Part shown: positions 18,875 through 28,496 of the stretch, in pieces | How positions within the stretch are numbered: the first letter of the stretch is position 1 | How the letters are laid out: each line of letters starts with the position of its first letter | Assembly (NCBI GenBank): GCA_963710675.1 | Contig: CAVQBE010000021.1 | Coordinates: forward strand, 124,001 to 188,000 | Direction of reading: 5' to 3' | DNA length: 64,000 nucleotides | Source: JACCZX01 sp963710675 | Lineage (GTDB): Bacteria; Pseudomonadota; Gammaproteobacteria; Burkholderiales; Burkholderiaceae_F | The notes under the pieces: model-generated | The model's database searches: none | The model's input: the letters and a program-made list of their open reading frames with translations, nothing else | What the model was told of the DNA's origin: nothing | Program-made: the position numbers and the translations under genes

Positions 18875-19798
18875 CTATTCGAGCGCGTTCGAAAACTGCG
18901 CGTACCGATGCATCAGTGCGGGCAACTCGGCGGACAAATCGCGCGCAAGGTAGCCCAGCGGGCCTGTGCGCGATGCCAAGCGTTCGCCAGCAAGGGCGTG
19001 CAATGCAACCCCCCAAACCGCCGCTTGCTCCGCGGGTGCGCCACGCGATGCTAGGCCGACGACGATCCCGGCCAGCACATCGCCAGAGCCGGAAATTGCA
19101 AGTCCCACGTTGCCACCTTTGTGACGCCACAACGATCCTGACGGGCCCGCAATAATTGTCGTTGCACCCTTCAACGCGACGACCGCATCCCATTGCCGCG
19201 ACGCGCTAGCGGCCAGCTCGGCCGGCTGCGCCGTGATTTCATCTTTGCTCCGACCCGTTAAGTGCGCAAGCTCGCCTGCGTGCGGAGTGAGAATGGTCGG
19301 GCTAAGGAATTCTGGGGCTCTCGGTCGTTGCCGGACGACGGCGAGCGCAGCGGCGTCAAGCACGAGCGCCGGAGTCGACAGATTCAGAATTGCCTGTTTG
19401 CAGAAATCGCAAACCGTGGCTTCATCCTGCATACCGGGCCCGATCAGGACCGCATCGACGCGCGAGAACACATCCCGCACGCACTCGATCGCGCCTTCAG
19501 CTACACCGCCCGCGTCGGTCTCCGGCAGTTCAATCACGCGCGCTTCGGGAAGCGCCAAGGCGACTAGCTTTGCAACGCTTGCAGCAGTCGCCACCGTCAA
19601 CTTGCCGGCGCCAGCGTGCAATGCGGCATTGGCTGCAAGAATCACCGCGCCCGGCATTTCACGCGAGCCGGCGATGATCAATACGCGTCCGCGCTCTTCC
19701 TTGTCACCGTCGTCATCAGGCTGCGGAAGCGGCCAGCGACGCAGACATTCGCCGTCGACTTCAACCGGATCACTCAGCGTCACTGCGCTCGCTGTCAT
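18875..19798 (-). CDS. nnrD: ADP/ATP-dependent NAD(P)H-hydrate dehydratase
   Basis: Repairs hydrated NAD(P)H. The 307-residue protein is the YjeF C-terminal, ribokinase-like domain alone. Markers are GRVLIIAGSREMPGA near residue 37, VLIGPGMQ, TILTPHAGELAHLTGRS, VVALKGATTIIA, and the catalytic GLAISGSGDVLAGIVVGL. The N-terminal epimerase domain found in fused bacterial NnrE-NnrD proteins is absent. It overlaps the upstream phosphatase gene by four bases (ATGA), so the pair is probably co-translated. Confidence 0.9.
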   Translation of the reverse strand: MTASAVTLSDPVEVDGECLRRWPLPQPDDDGDKEERGRVLIIAGSREMPGAVILAANAALHAGAGKLTVATAASVAKLVALALPEARVIELPETDAGGVAEGAIECVRDVFSRVDAVLIGPGMQDEATVCDFCKQAILNLSTPALVLDAAALAVVRQRPRAPEFLSPTILTPHAGELAHLTGRSKDEITAQPAELAASASRQWDAVVALKGATTIIAGPSGSLWRHKGGNVGLAISGSGDVLAGIVVGLASRGAPAEQAAVWGVALHALAGERLASRTGPLGYLARDLSAELPALMHRYAQFSNALE

Positions 19799-20562
19799 GG
19801 CTTGGGCGCCGCCGGCACGTCAGCCTCTGTCGTAATCGGAGTACCCGCCTCGACAAGCGGAGCGACAAAGTGAATCAACCGCGTTACCAGCTTGCCGTTC
19901 TTGCCCTGCGTCGGATCGAACTCGTATTGCATGACGGAGCAGTTTGGAACGTCGGCGATGCGGTCGAGCTCCAGTATCTGCGCCTCGTTCAGCCGCTCGA
20001 GCAGATAACGAAAACAATTGACGATGACCTGATGGGCAACGATCAGCACGCGTTCCCCGCGGTACTCGCGCGTCATCGTATCGATCACGCTGCGTAATCG
20101 CAGAATCACGTCGCACCAGCTCTCGCCACCTGGCGGGCGGAAATAAAATTTGCCGACGTGCGAACGCTGCGCGCTTAACTCAGGATGGCGCTCACGAATG
20201 CCAAAGGTCGTCAGCCGATCGAGAATTCCGAATTCCTTTTCGCGCAGGCGCTCGTCAGAGTGCAGGATGTGCGAATCGGCAGAAATTCCGGCCGCCTCAA
20301 GTATCAATCGCGCGGTTGCGCGGGCGCGGATGTACGGCGAACACAGCACCACGTTCGGCTGTTGATCTCGCGGCAGGTCGCCAAACCAGTGACCAAGAGC
20401 AATCGACTGCTGCTCGCCCAGCGGTGACAACGGGACATCAATGTCGCGCTCGGCAATGTCAATTAGGGTCAGACGCGCGGCCTCGGCCGAATCGCGCGCG
20501 ACATTGCCTGCGCTTTGCCCATGGCGAACTATCCATAACTGTTGTGGCCACTTTTGTTCCAC
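19795..20562 (-). CDS. Histidine phosphatase (phosphoglycerate mutase-like)
   Basis: 255 residues, intact. The catalytic RHG motif is in LWIVRHGQSAGN, and the second histidine is in LIVAHQVIVNCFRYLLERL. SPYIRARATARLIL and the conserved Glu of LREKEFGIL fit the branch-1 histidine phosphatase fold. The substrate is unknown; relatives act on sugar phosphates, nucleotides or protein phosphohistidine. It is divergent from the Hsp20 pair and overlaps nnrD downstream. Confidence 0.87.
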   Translation of the reverse strand: MEQKWPQQLWIVRHGQSAGNVARDSAEAARLTLIDIAERDIDVPLSPLGEQQSIALGHWFGDLPRDQQPNVVLCSPYIRARATARLILEAAGISADSHILHSDERLREKEFGILDRLTTFGIRERHPELSAQRSHVGKFYFRPPGGESWCDVILRLRSVIDTMTREYRGERVLIVAHQVIVNCFRYLLERLNEAQILELDRIADVPNCSVMQYEFDPTQGKNGKLVTRLIHFVAPLVEAGTPITTEADVPAAPKP

Positions 20563-20657
20563 CAGAACCTCAAAGGCAAAGCCGTTCTCAAAGCCAGCCG
20601 CGTGCCCGGGAACACAGGCAAAGGATCATTTGCGCATCGAAACCGGCGCTTAGGACT

Positions 20658-20690
20658 CTTGAAATCTGCCGAACGGCTCCGACTTGCTCC
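20658..20690 (+). promoter_or_regulatory. Possible heat-shock (sigma-32) promoter, -35 only
   Basis: CTTGAAA at 20658-20664 exactly matches the sigma-32 -35 consensus and lies 85 bases before the first Hsp20 start. The expected CCCCATnT -10 is not convincing at the right spacing (CTCCGACT is the best nearby), so this is a weak call. Confidence 0.35.
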
Positions 20691-20749
20691 TTACGGCCCA
20701 CGAGCCGACCCATTTTTTGCAAGTGCAACAACGAAAGGAGGATGAGCGT

Positions 20750-21199
20750 ATGTTTGCATCCATGGTGACATACCCCGGCTTATTCGCTGATTTCGATCGG
20801 CTGCGCCGGGAACTGGACGAACTTTCCGGGTGGTCGGGATTGCCTACCAGTATCCGGTCCGCGGCGCCGGGTTCGTTTCCGGCAATTAATATTGGCAATA
20901 CGGCGACCAGCGTTGAGATCTACGCGTTCGCGCCGGGAATCGACCCCAAGCAGATCGAGCTGACGATTGATCGCGGCGTGCTGTCGATTTCTGGTGAGCG
21001 GAAGTCGGAATTGCCACTTGATGACGGCAAGGCCAATGTGTACGGCAACGAGCGTTTTGCCGGCTCGTTCCGGCGCGCGATCAGCCTGCCCGAAGACATC
21101 GACCCGACAAAGGTCAACGCCAGCTATCGCGACGGCGTACTGCACGTCAGCATCAACCGCCGCGAGTCCGCGCTGCCGAAACGCATCACCGTTCAATAA
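20750..21199 (+). CDS. Small heat-shock protein (Hsp20/alpha-crystallin)
   Basis: Start at the ATG at 20750, seven bases after a strong AAAGGAGGA ribosome site. The 149-residue protein has a short N-terminal arm (MFASMVTYPGLFADFD), then an alpha-crystallin domain with VEIYAFAPGIDPKQIELTID, GVLSISGERK, FRRAISLPEDIDPTKVNASY and DGVLHVSINRR. It acts as an ATP-independent holdase. A second Hsp20 gene follows 30 bases downstream, so the two form a bicistron ending at the terminator at 21713. Confidence 0.92.
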   Translation: MFASMVTYPGLFADFDRLRRELDELSGWSGLPTSIRSAAPGSFPAINIGNTATSVEIYAFAPGIDPKQIELTIDRGVLSISGERKSELPLDDGKANVYGNERFAGSFRRAISLPEDIDPTKVNASYRDGVLHVSINRRESALPKRITVQ

Positions 21200-21229
21200 C
21201 TCTGGAAGAAGCAGCTTAGGAGGTCGATT

Positions 21230-21691
21230 ATGCAAGACAGTTTTGTTGCCGAAGCCCCGCGTACAGCGGCGAACCGGCAGGATGTAAGTCGGCAGGGACA
21301 ACAAGGACAGGAATCGTCGCGTCAAGACGCGTCACGCTCCACGGTTACGCAGCGCGACACTCAAGCAATGACTCCTCGAGTGGACGTGATTGAAGACGAT
21401 GCCGGTATCACGCTATTAGCGGATATGCCGGGTGTCTCGAAAGAATCGCTCGAGATCAAGGTGGAAAATGACGCGCTGTCGATCGAAGGAACGGTTTCCG
21501 CCGCTACACCGCAGGCCCTGGAAGCGACCTATGCCGAAATTCGGGTGCCGCGCTATCGGCGCAGCTTTACGTTGAGCCGGGAACTCGACGCCGGGCACAT
21601 CGAAGCACAGCTTAAGGACGGAGTGTTGAAGTTACGCATTCCAAAACAAGAGCAGGCGAAACCACAGCGCATTTCTGTCAACGTCGCCTAG
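21230..21691 (+). CDS. Second small heat-shock protein (Hsp20)
   Basis: 153 residues with a TTAGGAGG ribosome site. Its N-terminal arm is disordered and Gln/Ser/Arg rich (SRQGQQGQESSRQDAS), unlike its neighbour. The crystallin domain includes VDVIEDDAGITLLADMPGV, LEIKVENDALSIEG, YRRSFTLSRELDAGHIEA and DGVLKLRIPKQEQ. Tandem Hsp20 genes with different arms are common in proteobacteria and often form mixed oligomers; that pairing here is inference. Confidence 0.92.
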   Translation: MQDSFVAEAPRTAANRQDVSRQGQQGQESSRQDASRSTVTQRDTQAMTPRVDVIEDDAGITLLADMPGVSKESLEIKVENDALSIEGTVSAATPQALEATYAEIRVPRYRRSFTLSRELDAGHIEAQLKDGVLKLRIPKQEQAKPQRISVNVA

Positions 21692-21712
21692 CGGATAATC
21701 TGCACCTACTCG

Positions 21713-21746
21713 CCGGCACGTCGCGCAGCGCGATGTGCCGGATTTT
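21713..21746 (+). terminator. Rho-independent terminator after the Hsp20 pair
   Basis: A 13-base-pair stem (CCGGCACGTCGCG paired with CGCGATGTGCCGG, one G-U pair) with a three-base loop, followed by ATTTTTG. It lies 22 bases after the second Hsp20 stop. Confidence 0.85.
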
Positions 21747-21778
21747 TGCGTCCTGCCCTAGCGCGTTGATGGATTCCA

Positions 21779-22135
21779 ATGATGAAGAAGACCGAACAAA
21801 AGTCAGAGCGCGCCAAACCCGCTGTACCCAGCGAGCACACGACGGAACTCGAACAGGCGGGCACGCAGCGTACGCTCGCGACAGACGATGTCGCCGCTAC
21901 TTCGCGTGAATTGCGTCAGCCGAATGAGCGCGACGAATCGGCCGACGAACAGCTGACCACGCCACGCCGCGTGATCAAGCAAGCGCACGATGATTTGGAA
22001 AGCGGGCAGCAGGACACCGATGCGCGCAACCGGGTGGCGGAAGTGCTGCCGAACGTACCCAAGACGCCGCAGAATTTCGACCAGTCGAACCCACTGGATA
22101 CAGCGCCCGGCGCAAAGAAAAAAACATCTACCTAG
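21779..22135 (+). CDS. Small hydrophilic protein, probably disordered
   Basis: 118 residues, very polar, with no hydrophobic segment or Cys: KKTEQKSERAKPAVPSEHTT, RQPNERDESADEQL, then VAEVLPNVPKTPQNFDQSNP and a Lys-rich end. It lies beyond the Hsp20 terminator, so it needs its own promoter. Its 3' end overlaps the histidine kinase gene on the other strand by eight bases. The composition resembles hydrophilic stress proteins, but no family is recognised. Confidence 0.6.
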   Translation: MMKKTEQKSERAKPAVPSEHTTELEQAGTQRTLATDDVAATSRELRQPNERDESADEQLTTPRRVIKQAHDDLESGQQDTDARNRVAEVLPNVPKTPQNFDQSNPLDTAPGAKKKTST

Positions 22136-23433
22136 CCAAGCTCCGTTCCGTCCCACGCAGCGAGTCCTTCAGCGGAAGCCGCACCATTACGCGAGTGCCG
22201 CCGCCATCGACGCTACCGATTTCCAGCGTCGCAGCGTGCCTTTCAACAATGCGAGCAACAATCGCCAGGCCGAGCCCGGCGCCACCCTGGGAACGACTGG
22301 CGTCGCCGCGTTCAAATGGCTGCAGCATTCGTTGAGCGTCGACGATGCCTGGCCCGTGGTCCTCGACGACCAATACCGCCTGACGTTCGGCGCGATCGAT
22401 GGTAAGCGAAAGCAAGATCGGTGGTGCGCCGTGCCGCGCCGCGTTATCGAGCAAGTTCGTCAGCATCCGCTGCAGCATCGTCGCATTGCCCCGCACCCAC
22501 ACGTTGGGCGCGATACGTATTTGTGCAATAGGGAGCCCCGCCAAGCGCGCGGCGCTGTTGGCGACGCTGCTTAAATCGACGTCGTCTGCAATCTGTTCCG
22601 CGTCGGTTCGTACGTACGACAGGAAGCTTTCAATGATCGCATCGGCATGTTCGACATTACGTACGATCAGGTCACGCAATGGCGCTTGCTGATCCAGCAG
22701 GTCGGCCGCGACGCGAATACGCGTCAGCGGTGAACGCAGATCGTGCGACACGCCCATCAGCATCACACGCCGCTGCTCGTCGAATGCGGCGCGCTGCCGC
22801 GCCATCGTCGTTAGCGCGGTTCCGAGTCTTTCAATCTCGCGCGTGCCGCGCACGACTTCAGTGGGTACTTCGCCACGGCCAATTGCATCGACCTGTGCCG
22901 ATAAACGGGCCACCGGTCGCACCACCCATCGGCTCGTAAACCATGCCGCGACGGTGATCACCAGAATCAGAACACCCAGCACGCCCAACGCACGCATGCG
23001 AAAGGAGGGGGGTTGCACTCCGCCCGTCAGGCCGACCCAGCGCGCTTCGCCGTGCGCAGGCTGCACCCGCAACCAAGTCACAGGAAGCTCCGAAGTATCG
23101 TCGAGCTTGCGTGTCGATCACGCTGATTCCGGACTGCGCAAGCGCATCGTTCAGTGCGATCGTGCGGCGATCTCTCGCGATCGAATACGCCTGCGGCGGC
23201 GGCGCGCCACTGAGCACGTCGATGCGCATGCGCAAGTCCAGCTCGCGGCGCGGCGCACCGGGCTGCTCCTGCTCGGTCCTGATGGCCGCCGCCCACATCG
23301 GCGCCAGCGTCTGTGCCGTCACTCGCTCCTGATAATCGCTGAACGTCGCAGCGATCAATATCAGGGCGCTGATAGTCATCACCAGCAGCGCGATGAAGAT
23401 ACGACCGAACATCGGCAGCGGGAGCAGCTTCAA
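22128..23433 (-). CDS. EnvZ-like sensor histidine kinase
   Basis: The chosen start is a TTG at 23433 that overlaps the response-regulator stop (TTGA), with an AAGGAG ribosome site inside the upstream gene. Order: a first membrane segment FGRIFIALLVMTISALILIA, a periplasmic domain of about 110 residues, a second membrane segment VLGVLILVITVAAWFTS, HAMP, H-box GVSHDLRSPLTRIR, N-box LLDNAARHG and the G boxes DHGPGI and GGAGLGLAIV. A surplus base near 23115 splits it; correction gives DTRKLDDTSELPVTWLRVQP. About 434 residues. It pairs with the OmpR-type regulator. Confidence 0.88.
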
Positions 23434-24170
23434 ATATCGCTCCTTCGATTCGCTGCGGGTGGTGCCCACACATAACCCTCACCGCGCGCAGTGACGATCC
23501 ACTTCGCATCGGCGTCGGCTTGTCTCAGTTTGCGGCGCAGGCGCGCGATCTGCACATCGACCGCACGATCCAGTGGACGGTAGTTCCCGACCTGCGCCGC
23601 GCGCGTCAATGCCTCGCGTGACAACGCAACTCCCGGGTGCTTGGCGAGTTCCAGCAGCAGCCGAAACTCGATATTGGTCAGCGGCACCTCCACCGAATCC
23701 GCTGTCAACGCGCGGGCGCTGGTATCCAGTGTCAGCTTGCCGAATTGCATCAGCGTGGCCGGTGCACTGCGCACTGCGTCGACGTCGGCGCGCGACCGGC
23801 GCAAGACGGTACGCACACGCGCAATCAGCTCGCGCGGATCGAAGGGCTTCGGCACATAGTCGTCGGCACCGAGCTCGAGGCCGATCACGCGGTCGACCGG
23901 GTCTCCCTTGGCCGTCAACATAATGACGGGCAGCTCCGGAATGCGTTCGCGCAAGCGCCGGAACACTTCCTTGCCGTGCATGTCGGGCAACATCAGATCG
24001 AGCAGCACCAATGACGGCAACGGATTCAGAGCATCGAGGCCGGCTGTGCCAGTGGGGGCGCTACGCAGCGTGATGCCTTCACGCGCAAAAACTTGCGTCA
24101 GCAATCTGACCAGCTCGACATCGTCGTCGATCAACAGCACGGACACGGTGGCGGGAGCGCTCGGGGCCAT
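23430..24170 (-). CDS. OmpR-family response regulator
   Basis: 246 residues, intact. The receiver domain has the acidic pair in VLLIDDDVEL, the phospho-acceptor Asp58 in LVLLDLMLPD, and Lys in DDYVPKPFDPRELIARV. The C-terminal winged helix has VPLTNIEFRLLLELAKHPG and the recognition region RAVDVQIARLRRKL ending in GEGYVWAPP. Its stop overlaps the kinase start. It is divergent from the DUF1800 gene across 136 bases. Targets are unknown; the kinase resembles osmosensing EnvZ types. Confidence 0.92.
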   Translation of the reverse strand: MAPSAPATVSVLLIDDDVELVRLLTQVFAREGITLRSAPTGTAGLDALNPLPSLVLLDLMLPDMHGKEVFRRLRERIPELPVIMLTAKGDPVDRVIGLELGADDYVPKPFDPRELIARVRTVLRRSRADVDAVRSAPATLMQFGKLTLDTSARALTADSVEVPLTNIEFRLLLELAKHPGVALSREALTRAAQVGNYRPLDRAVDVQIARLRRKLRQADADAKWIVTARGEGYVWAPPAANRRSDI

Positions 24171-24306
24171 GCTGCAACGTTACATGTTTGAAGTCTGGTC
24201 GCGCATTGAACATGTCAACAACGACACAAAGGACATCAATCGACATCCAAGGCAGGGCAAGCCACGTCACGATGCGCCTAGAAGATAAAGGCGCGGAGAT
24301 GAGGAG

Positions 24307-26062
24307 ATGAGCAATGAACACGCACGCCATGGCGAGATGAGCAAACCCGCACTTGCACACTTGCGGCGCTGGCTGACTGTCGCAGCGGCGGTCGCGACCG
24401 TTGCGCTCAGTGCGTGCGGCGGCGGCGGAAGTGAGGGTGTCGCTCCGCCACCAGGCAATGGTTCGCCGCCGCCTGCGGTGCCGCCCACTGCACCGCCGAC
24501 TCGCAATGAAGCTGCGCGTTTTCTGACGCAAGCGACGTTCGGCCCCGCACCGGCAGATGTTGATCGCGTTGTAGCGCTTGGCTATGCAGCCTGGCTCGAC
24601 GAGCAATTCAATTCACAAGCGTCGCTTCACTTGCCGGCCGTCCCCGCTTTTGGCGACACGATCACGCCGCAGTTCGTCGGACAGTTTCCGTTGCTGTCGA
24701 GCTTCTGGACCAAGGCCGCGATCGCGCCCGACCAATTGCGTCAGCGCGCGATGTATTCGCTGTCGCAGCTGTTCGTGATCTCGATGGTCGACAACAACGT
24801 GATGAGCTATCCGCAGGGCATTGCGACCTACATGGATCTGCTGGGCCGCAACGCATTCGGAAACTATCGGCAGCTGCTCGAAGACGTAACGCTAAGCCCG
24901 ATGATGGGGCTGTATCTGTCGCACCTTGCGAACCAGAAGGAAGACCCTTCATCAGGACGCGTGCCCGACGAAAACTACGCGCGCGAAGTGATGCAACTAT
25001 TGACGATCGGCCTGGTTGAGTTGAACCCGGACGGCACCGTCAAGCTCGATTCGCGGCGCGAGCCGATCGAGACTTATTCGAACGACGACGTGATTGGACT
25101 GGCGCGCGTTTTGACCGGCTGGAGCTGGTCGTCGCCCACGAAGGATGAGGCATCGTTTCAGGCGAATCGCGGCCTGCTGGTTACCGACGACCGTGCGCTG
25201 AAACCGATGGAGCTGTATCCACAATTCCATTCAGCATCCGTCAAGACTTTTCTCGGCAAGACGATCCCTGCCGGCACCGGGGGTGAAGAATCATTGAAGC
25301 AGGCGCTCGACCATCTGTTCAATCATCCAAACGTCGGGCCGTTTATCGGCAAACAGTTGATTCAGCGCACGGTCACCAGCAATCCGAGCCCCGCCTACGT
25401 CGCGCGCGTCACCGCTGCATTCAACGACAACGGTCAGGGCGTGCGCGGCGACATGCGTGCGGTATGGCGTGCGGTACTTCTGGACCCCGAAGCGCGCGAC
25501 GCCACCAAGCTCGGGGAGCCAACACTTCGGCAAGCTGCGCGAGCCCGTGCTGCGGCTCAGCGCGTGGATCCGCGCATTCAACGTCAAGTCGACTTCCGGC
25601 AACTACAACGTGTTCTTCACCGATGATCCGTCGAGCGGCATCGGGCAGGCGCCGTTCCGCTCGCCCTCGGTGTTCAACTTCTATCGGCCGGGTTACGTGC
25701 CGCCGAACACCGGCGCCGCAACGGCGGGGCTGGTCGTGCCCGAGATGCAGATCACGAGCGAGACGAGCGCGTCGAGCTACATCAATTTCGTCGAGGGCAT
25801 GGCAATCCTCGGTGGTGCCGGCTTTTTGAACGATTTGACCGCTGACTATCAGGCGGAGCGCGCGATCGCCGACGATGTCGACGCGCTGCTGAATCGCATG
25901 GATGAGCGGCTGACTTACGGCACGATGAGCGCAAACACCAGGGCGCTGGCACGCGAAGCTATCGCGTCGGTCCCGATGACAACCTTCGATGCGCGCGGCA
26001 ATCGTGTGCGGTTGGCGCTGCTATTCACGATGGCGTCTCCCGACTTCATCGTTCAGCGCTGA
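24307..26062 (+). CDS. DUF1800 lipoprotein
   Basis: Start at 24307 after a GAGGAGAT ribosome site; a second ATG at 24337 (MSKPALAHLRRW) would give a more standard signal peptide. The lipobox is VALSACGGGG. After a Pro-rich linker the DUF1800 region starts with RNEAARFLTQATFGP and AWLDEQF, then NYAREVMQLLTIG and VIGLARVLTGWSW, and ends with RVRLALLFTMASPDFIVQR. A surplus base near 25523 breaks the frame; joined it reads GEPNFGKLREPVLR. About 584 residues. It is followed ten bases later by DUF1501, its usual partner; the biochemical role of the pair is unknown. Confidence 0.88.
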
Positions 26063-26071
26063 AAGAAAACC

Positions 26072-27450
26072 ATGACCCAACTTCGACAAAACACAGCGCG
26101 TCACGCCGCAATTTCCTCAGCTGGTCTGCGCGGATCGCTGCGCTTGGCACCGGCGCGCCGTTCGCATTGAATCTCGCGGCGCTGGGGGCTGCGTCGGCGC
26201 AGACCGCGAATGACTACAAGGCGCTGGTCTGCATCTTCCTTTACGGCGGCAACGACAATCACAACACAGTGATTCCGTACGACGCCGCGTCGTACGCCGG
26301 ATATCAAACAGCGCGTGGCGGGATTGCGCGACCGCGCAACGCGCTGCTCCCGCTGAGTCCGCTTTCGAACCTGGGCGGGCGGCAGTTTGCGCTGCCACCT
26401 GAGCTTCTGCCGATCGCGACGCTGTTCGATGCCGGCCGGGCAGCAATCGTCGCCAACGTCGGGCCGTTGCTTCGTCCAACGACGCGCGCGCAGTACCAGA
26501 ATCGTTCTGTCCCTTTGCCGCCGAAGCTGTTCTCGCACAATGATCAGCAATCGGTGTGGCAGGCGTCGGTGCCTGAAGGCGCGCAATACGGCTGGGGCGG
26601 ACGAATCGGCGACGTGCTCGCGAGCGCCAACGCGAAGTCGACGTTTACCAGTATCTCGATCTCGGGCAACGCGGTTTGGGCATCGGGCCAGGCAACACAG
26701 CAATATCAGATCGGACCTGGTGGTGCAGTCACCGTGAACTCGCTGGCGAACGCGAGCTTGTTCGGTTCGGCCACCGCATCGCAACTGTTACGCAGGTTGG
26801 TCACGGAACCGCGGACGCATGTTCTCGAAAACGACCATACGCGTCTGATACAGCGTGGTTTGACCGCCAATCAGGATCTTCGTGATGCGATGGCGGGCAT
26901 GCCGCCGTTGCAGACCGTGTTTCCCGACGGCGGCCTTGCAGCACAACTAAAAATGGCGGCACGCCTGATCGCTGCGCGTAGTGGGGTCGGCGCGAAGCGG
27001 CAAGTGATCTTTGTCTCGATGGGCGGCTTCGATAACCATGCATTTCTCAGCGCTACGCACCCGCCGTTACTAACTCAACTTGGCATGGCCATCAGTGCAT
27101 TTGATGCGGCACTCGGCGAGCTGAACGTGCGCGATCAGGTGACGACATTTACAGCTTCCGATTTCGGCCGCACGCTGACTTCCAACGGCGATGGTTCCGA
27201 TCACGGATGGGGCGCGCACCATTTAGTCATCGGCGGCGCGGTCAGGGGGCGCGATATCTATGGGCAATTCCCGGCGGTTGCCCTGGGCACCAACGAGGAT
27301 GCGGGACAGGGCCGCTTGATTCCAACAACATCGGTCGACCAGTACGCGGCAAGTTTCGCGCGCTGGATGGGATTGTCTGACACGCAGTTGGCGGACGTTC
27401 TACCCAACCTGCAGTATTTTTCGCCGACGACGTTGCCGCTGTTTGTTTGA
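26072..27450 (+). CDS. DUF1501 protein with Tat-type signal
   Basis: Start ATG at 26072. One base is missing near 26096; restoring it gives the twin-arginine motif SRRNFLSWSARIAALGTG, so the protein is probably exported folded by Tat. The body has KALVCIFLYGGNDNHNTVIP, SVWQASVPEGAQYGWGGRI, VIFVSMGGFDNHAF and the metal-site-like TASDFGRTLTSNGDGSDHGW, all typical of DUF1501, which has an alkaline-phosphatase-like fold. It ends LPNLQYFSPTTLPLFV. About 458 residues. It forms an operon with the preceding DUF1800 lipoprotein. Confidence 0.88.
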
Positions 27451-27484
27451 CGCAGAACGTGGGAGCGCCGGGCCGCGCACCGAG

Positions 27485-27808
27485 TTACTGCTTGAGCCCG
27501 TCGCGCTCGGGCGCAGCAAACACGGTTGCCAGCATCGTCGCAACCAGATGCTCGCTCGTGCCCACATAGGCAACCACATCGCCCGAACATACGGTGATTG
27601 TTTGTCCGGCCCACACGACGTGCCCTTTCGCGACGAACCGATCGCCCTGCGCCGGCCTGAGAAGGTTGATCTTGTACTCGACCGTCAGCACTGCGACGTC
27701 ATGCGGCATCAGGCTAAACGCCGCATACCCGCACGCGCTATCCAATATCGTGGCAACGTCAGGCGGTCGCGATCCTGAACGGCGCACGTAACCACAGCGC
27801 CACACCAA
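27485..27808 (-). pseudogene. N-terminally truncated PaaI-type thioesterase
   Basis: The reading ATILDSACGYAAFSLMP, VLTVEYKINLLRPAQGDRFV and GHVVWAGQTITVCSGDVVAY is the C-terminal two thirds of a hotdog-fold thioesterase. The N-terminal strand and the conserved HGG segment are missing. The residues before DVATILD come from sequence shared with the end of the upstream membrane-protein gene and show no family similarity in any frame. At 107 residues it is about 35-50 residues short. A deletion or misjoin near 27770 is likely. Some residual function cannot be excluded. Confidence 0.65.
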
Positions 27809-28496
27809 CGACGATCAAGGTAACCGATGGCCAGACCAGCCATCTCCAGGGTCTTCCGCCGTCTCGCAGCACCTCGACCTCCTGCACATAGATCGTCTCG
27901 CACGCCCCATTGCCGGTGTCGTCGCGCGTAAGGCTCGTGCCGCGCGTGAACGCGAAGCCATGGTTGTGCGCGTACTCGGAAAGCCAGCCGCGAATGCGCA
28001 CCTGATCGCCGATCCGTACATCGCGCAGCTTGGCAACGATCGACGGACGATCGGCAAGAAGATGATTGTTAGCCAGAGCGCGCATCGAAAAGCGCTGCCA
28101 CTTTTCACTTGAACTGGTCTGCACATAGCAGACGAACTGTCCGCTCGAATAGTCGAGCCCGGCATACCCGCCGCTCTTTACGTTCTCCGCGAATACGACG
28201 CATAAATCAACCACGTTTAGATTGTCGTTCGAGGCCTTGTGAATCCAATTCCACCAACTGCTGGTGTCGTGGTTGCTGACGACCAGCCCCCAGATCTCAT
28301 AGTCCGCTACAGGCTTGACCGTGTACGTCACACCGCGCACGGTCGTCTGGAACGGGGCAACCTGCACCGGTTGCTGCAGCGGCTCGTTTCGAAGCTCGGG
28401 ACCCAACTCACTCGGGGGCGGCAACGCGTGCCGCATAAATAGCGACGCTATCAGCAGCACTGTGCCAGCTGCCATCAAGAGGGTTGCTAGTCGCAC
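27759..28496 (-). CDS. Membrane-anchored hypothetical protein
   Basis: 245 residues with one N-terminal membrane segment (LATLLMAAGTVLLIASLFM) and one C-terminal segment (LVWPSVTLIVVGVALWL). The region between is extracytoplasmic by topology and beta-rich, with YEIWGLVVSNHDTSSWWNWI, DYSSGQFVCYVQTS and IGDQVRIRGWLSEYAH, the last resembling an OB-like strand set. Similar two-anchor proteins are annotated only as hypothetical. Its 3' end overlaps the truncated thioesterase, where a deletion is suspected, so the C-terminus may not be native. Confidence 0.6.
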   Translation of the reverse strand: MRLATLLMAAGTVLLIASLFMRHALPPPSELGPELRNEPLQQPVQVAPFQTTVRGVTYTVKPVADYEIWGLVVSNHDTSSWWNWIHKASNDNLNVVDLCVVFAENVKSGGYAGLDYSSGQFVCYVQTSSSEKWQRFSMRALANNHLLADRPSIVAKLRDVRIGDQVRIRGWLSEYAHNHGFAFTRGTSLTRDDTGNGACETIYVQEVEVLRDGGRPWRWLVWPSVTLIVVGVALWLRAPFRIATA

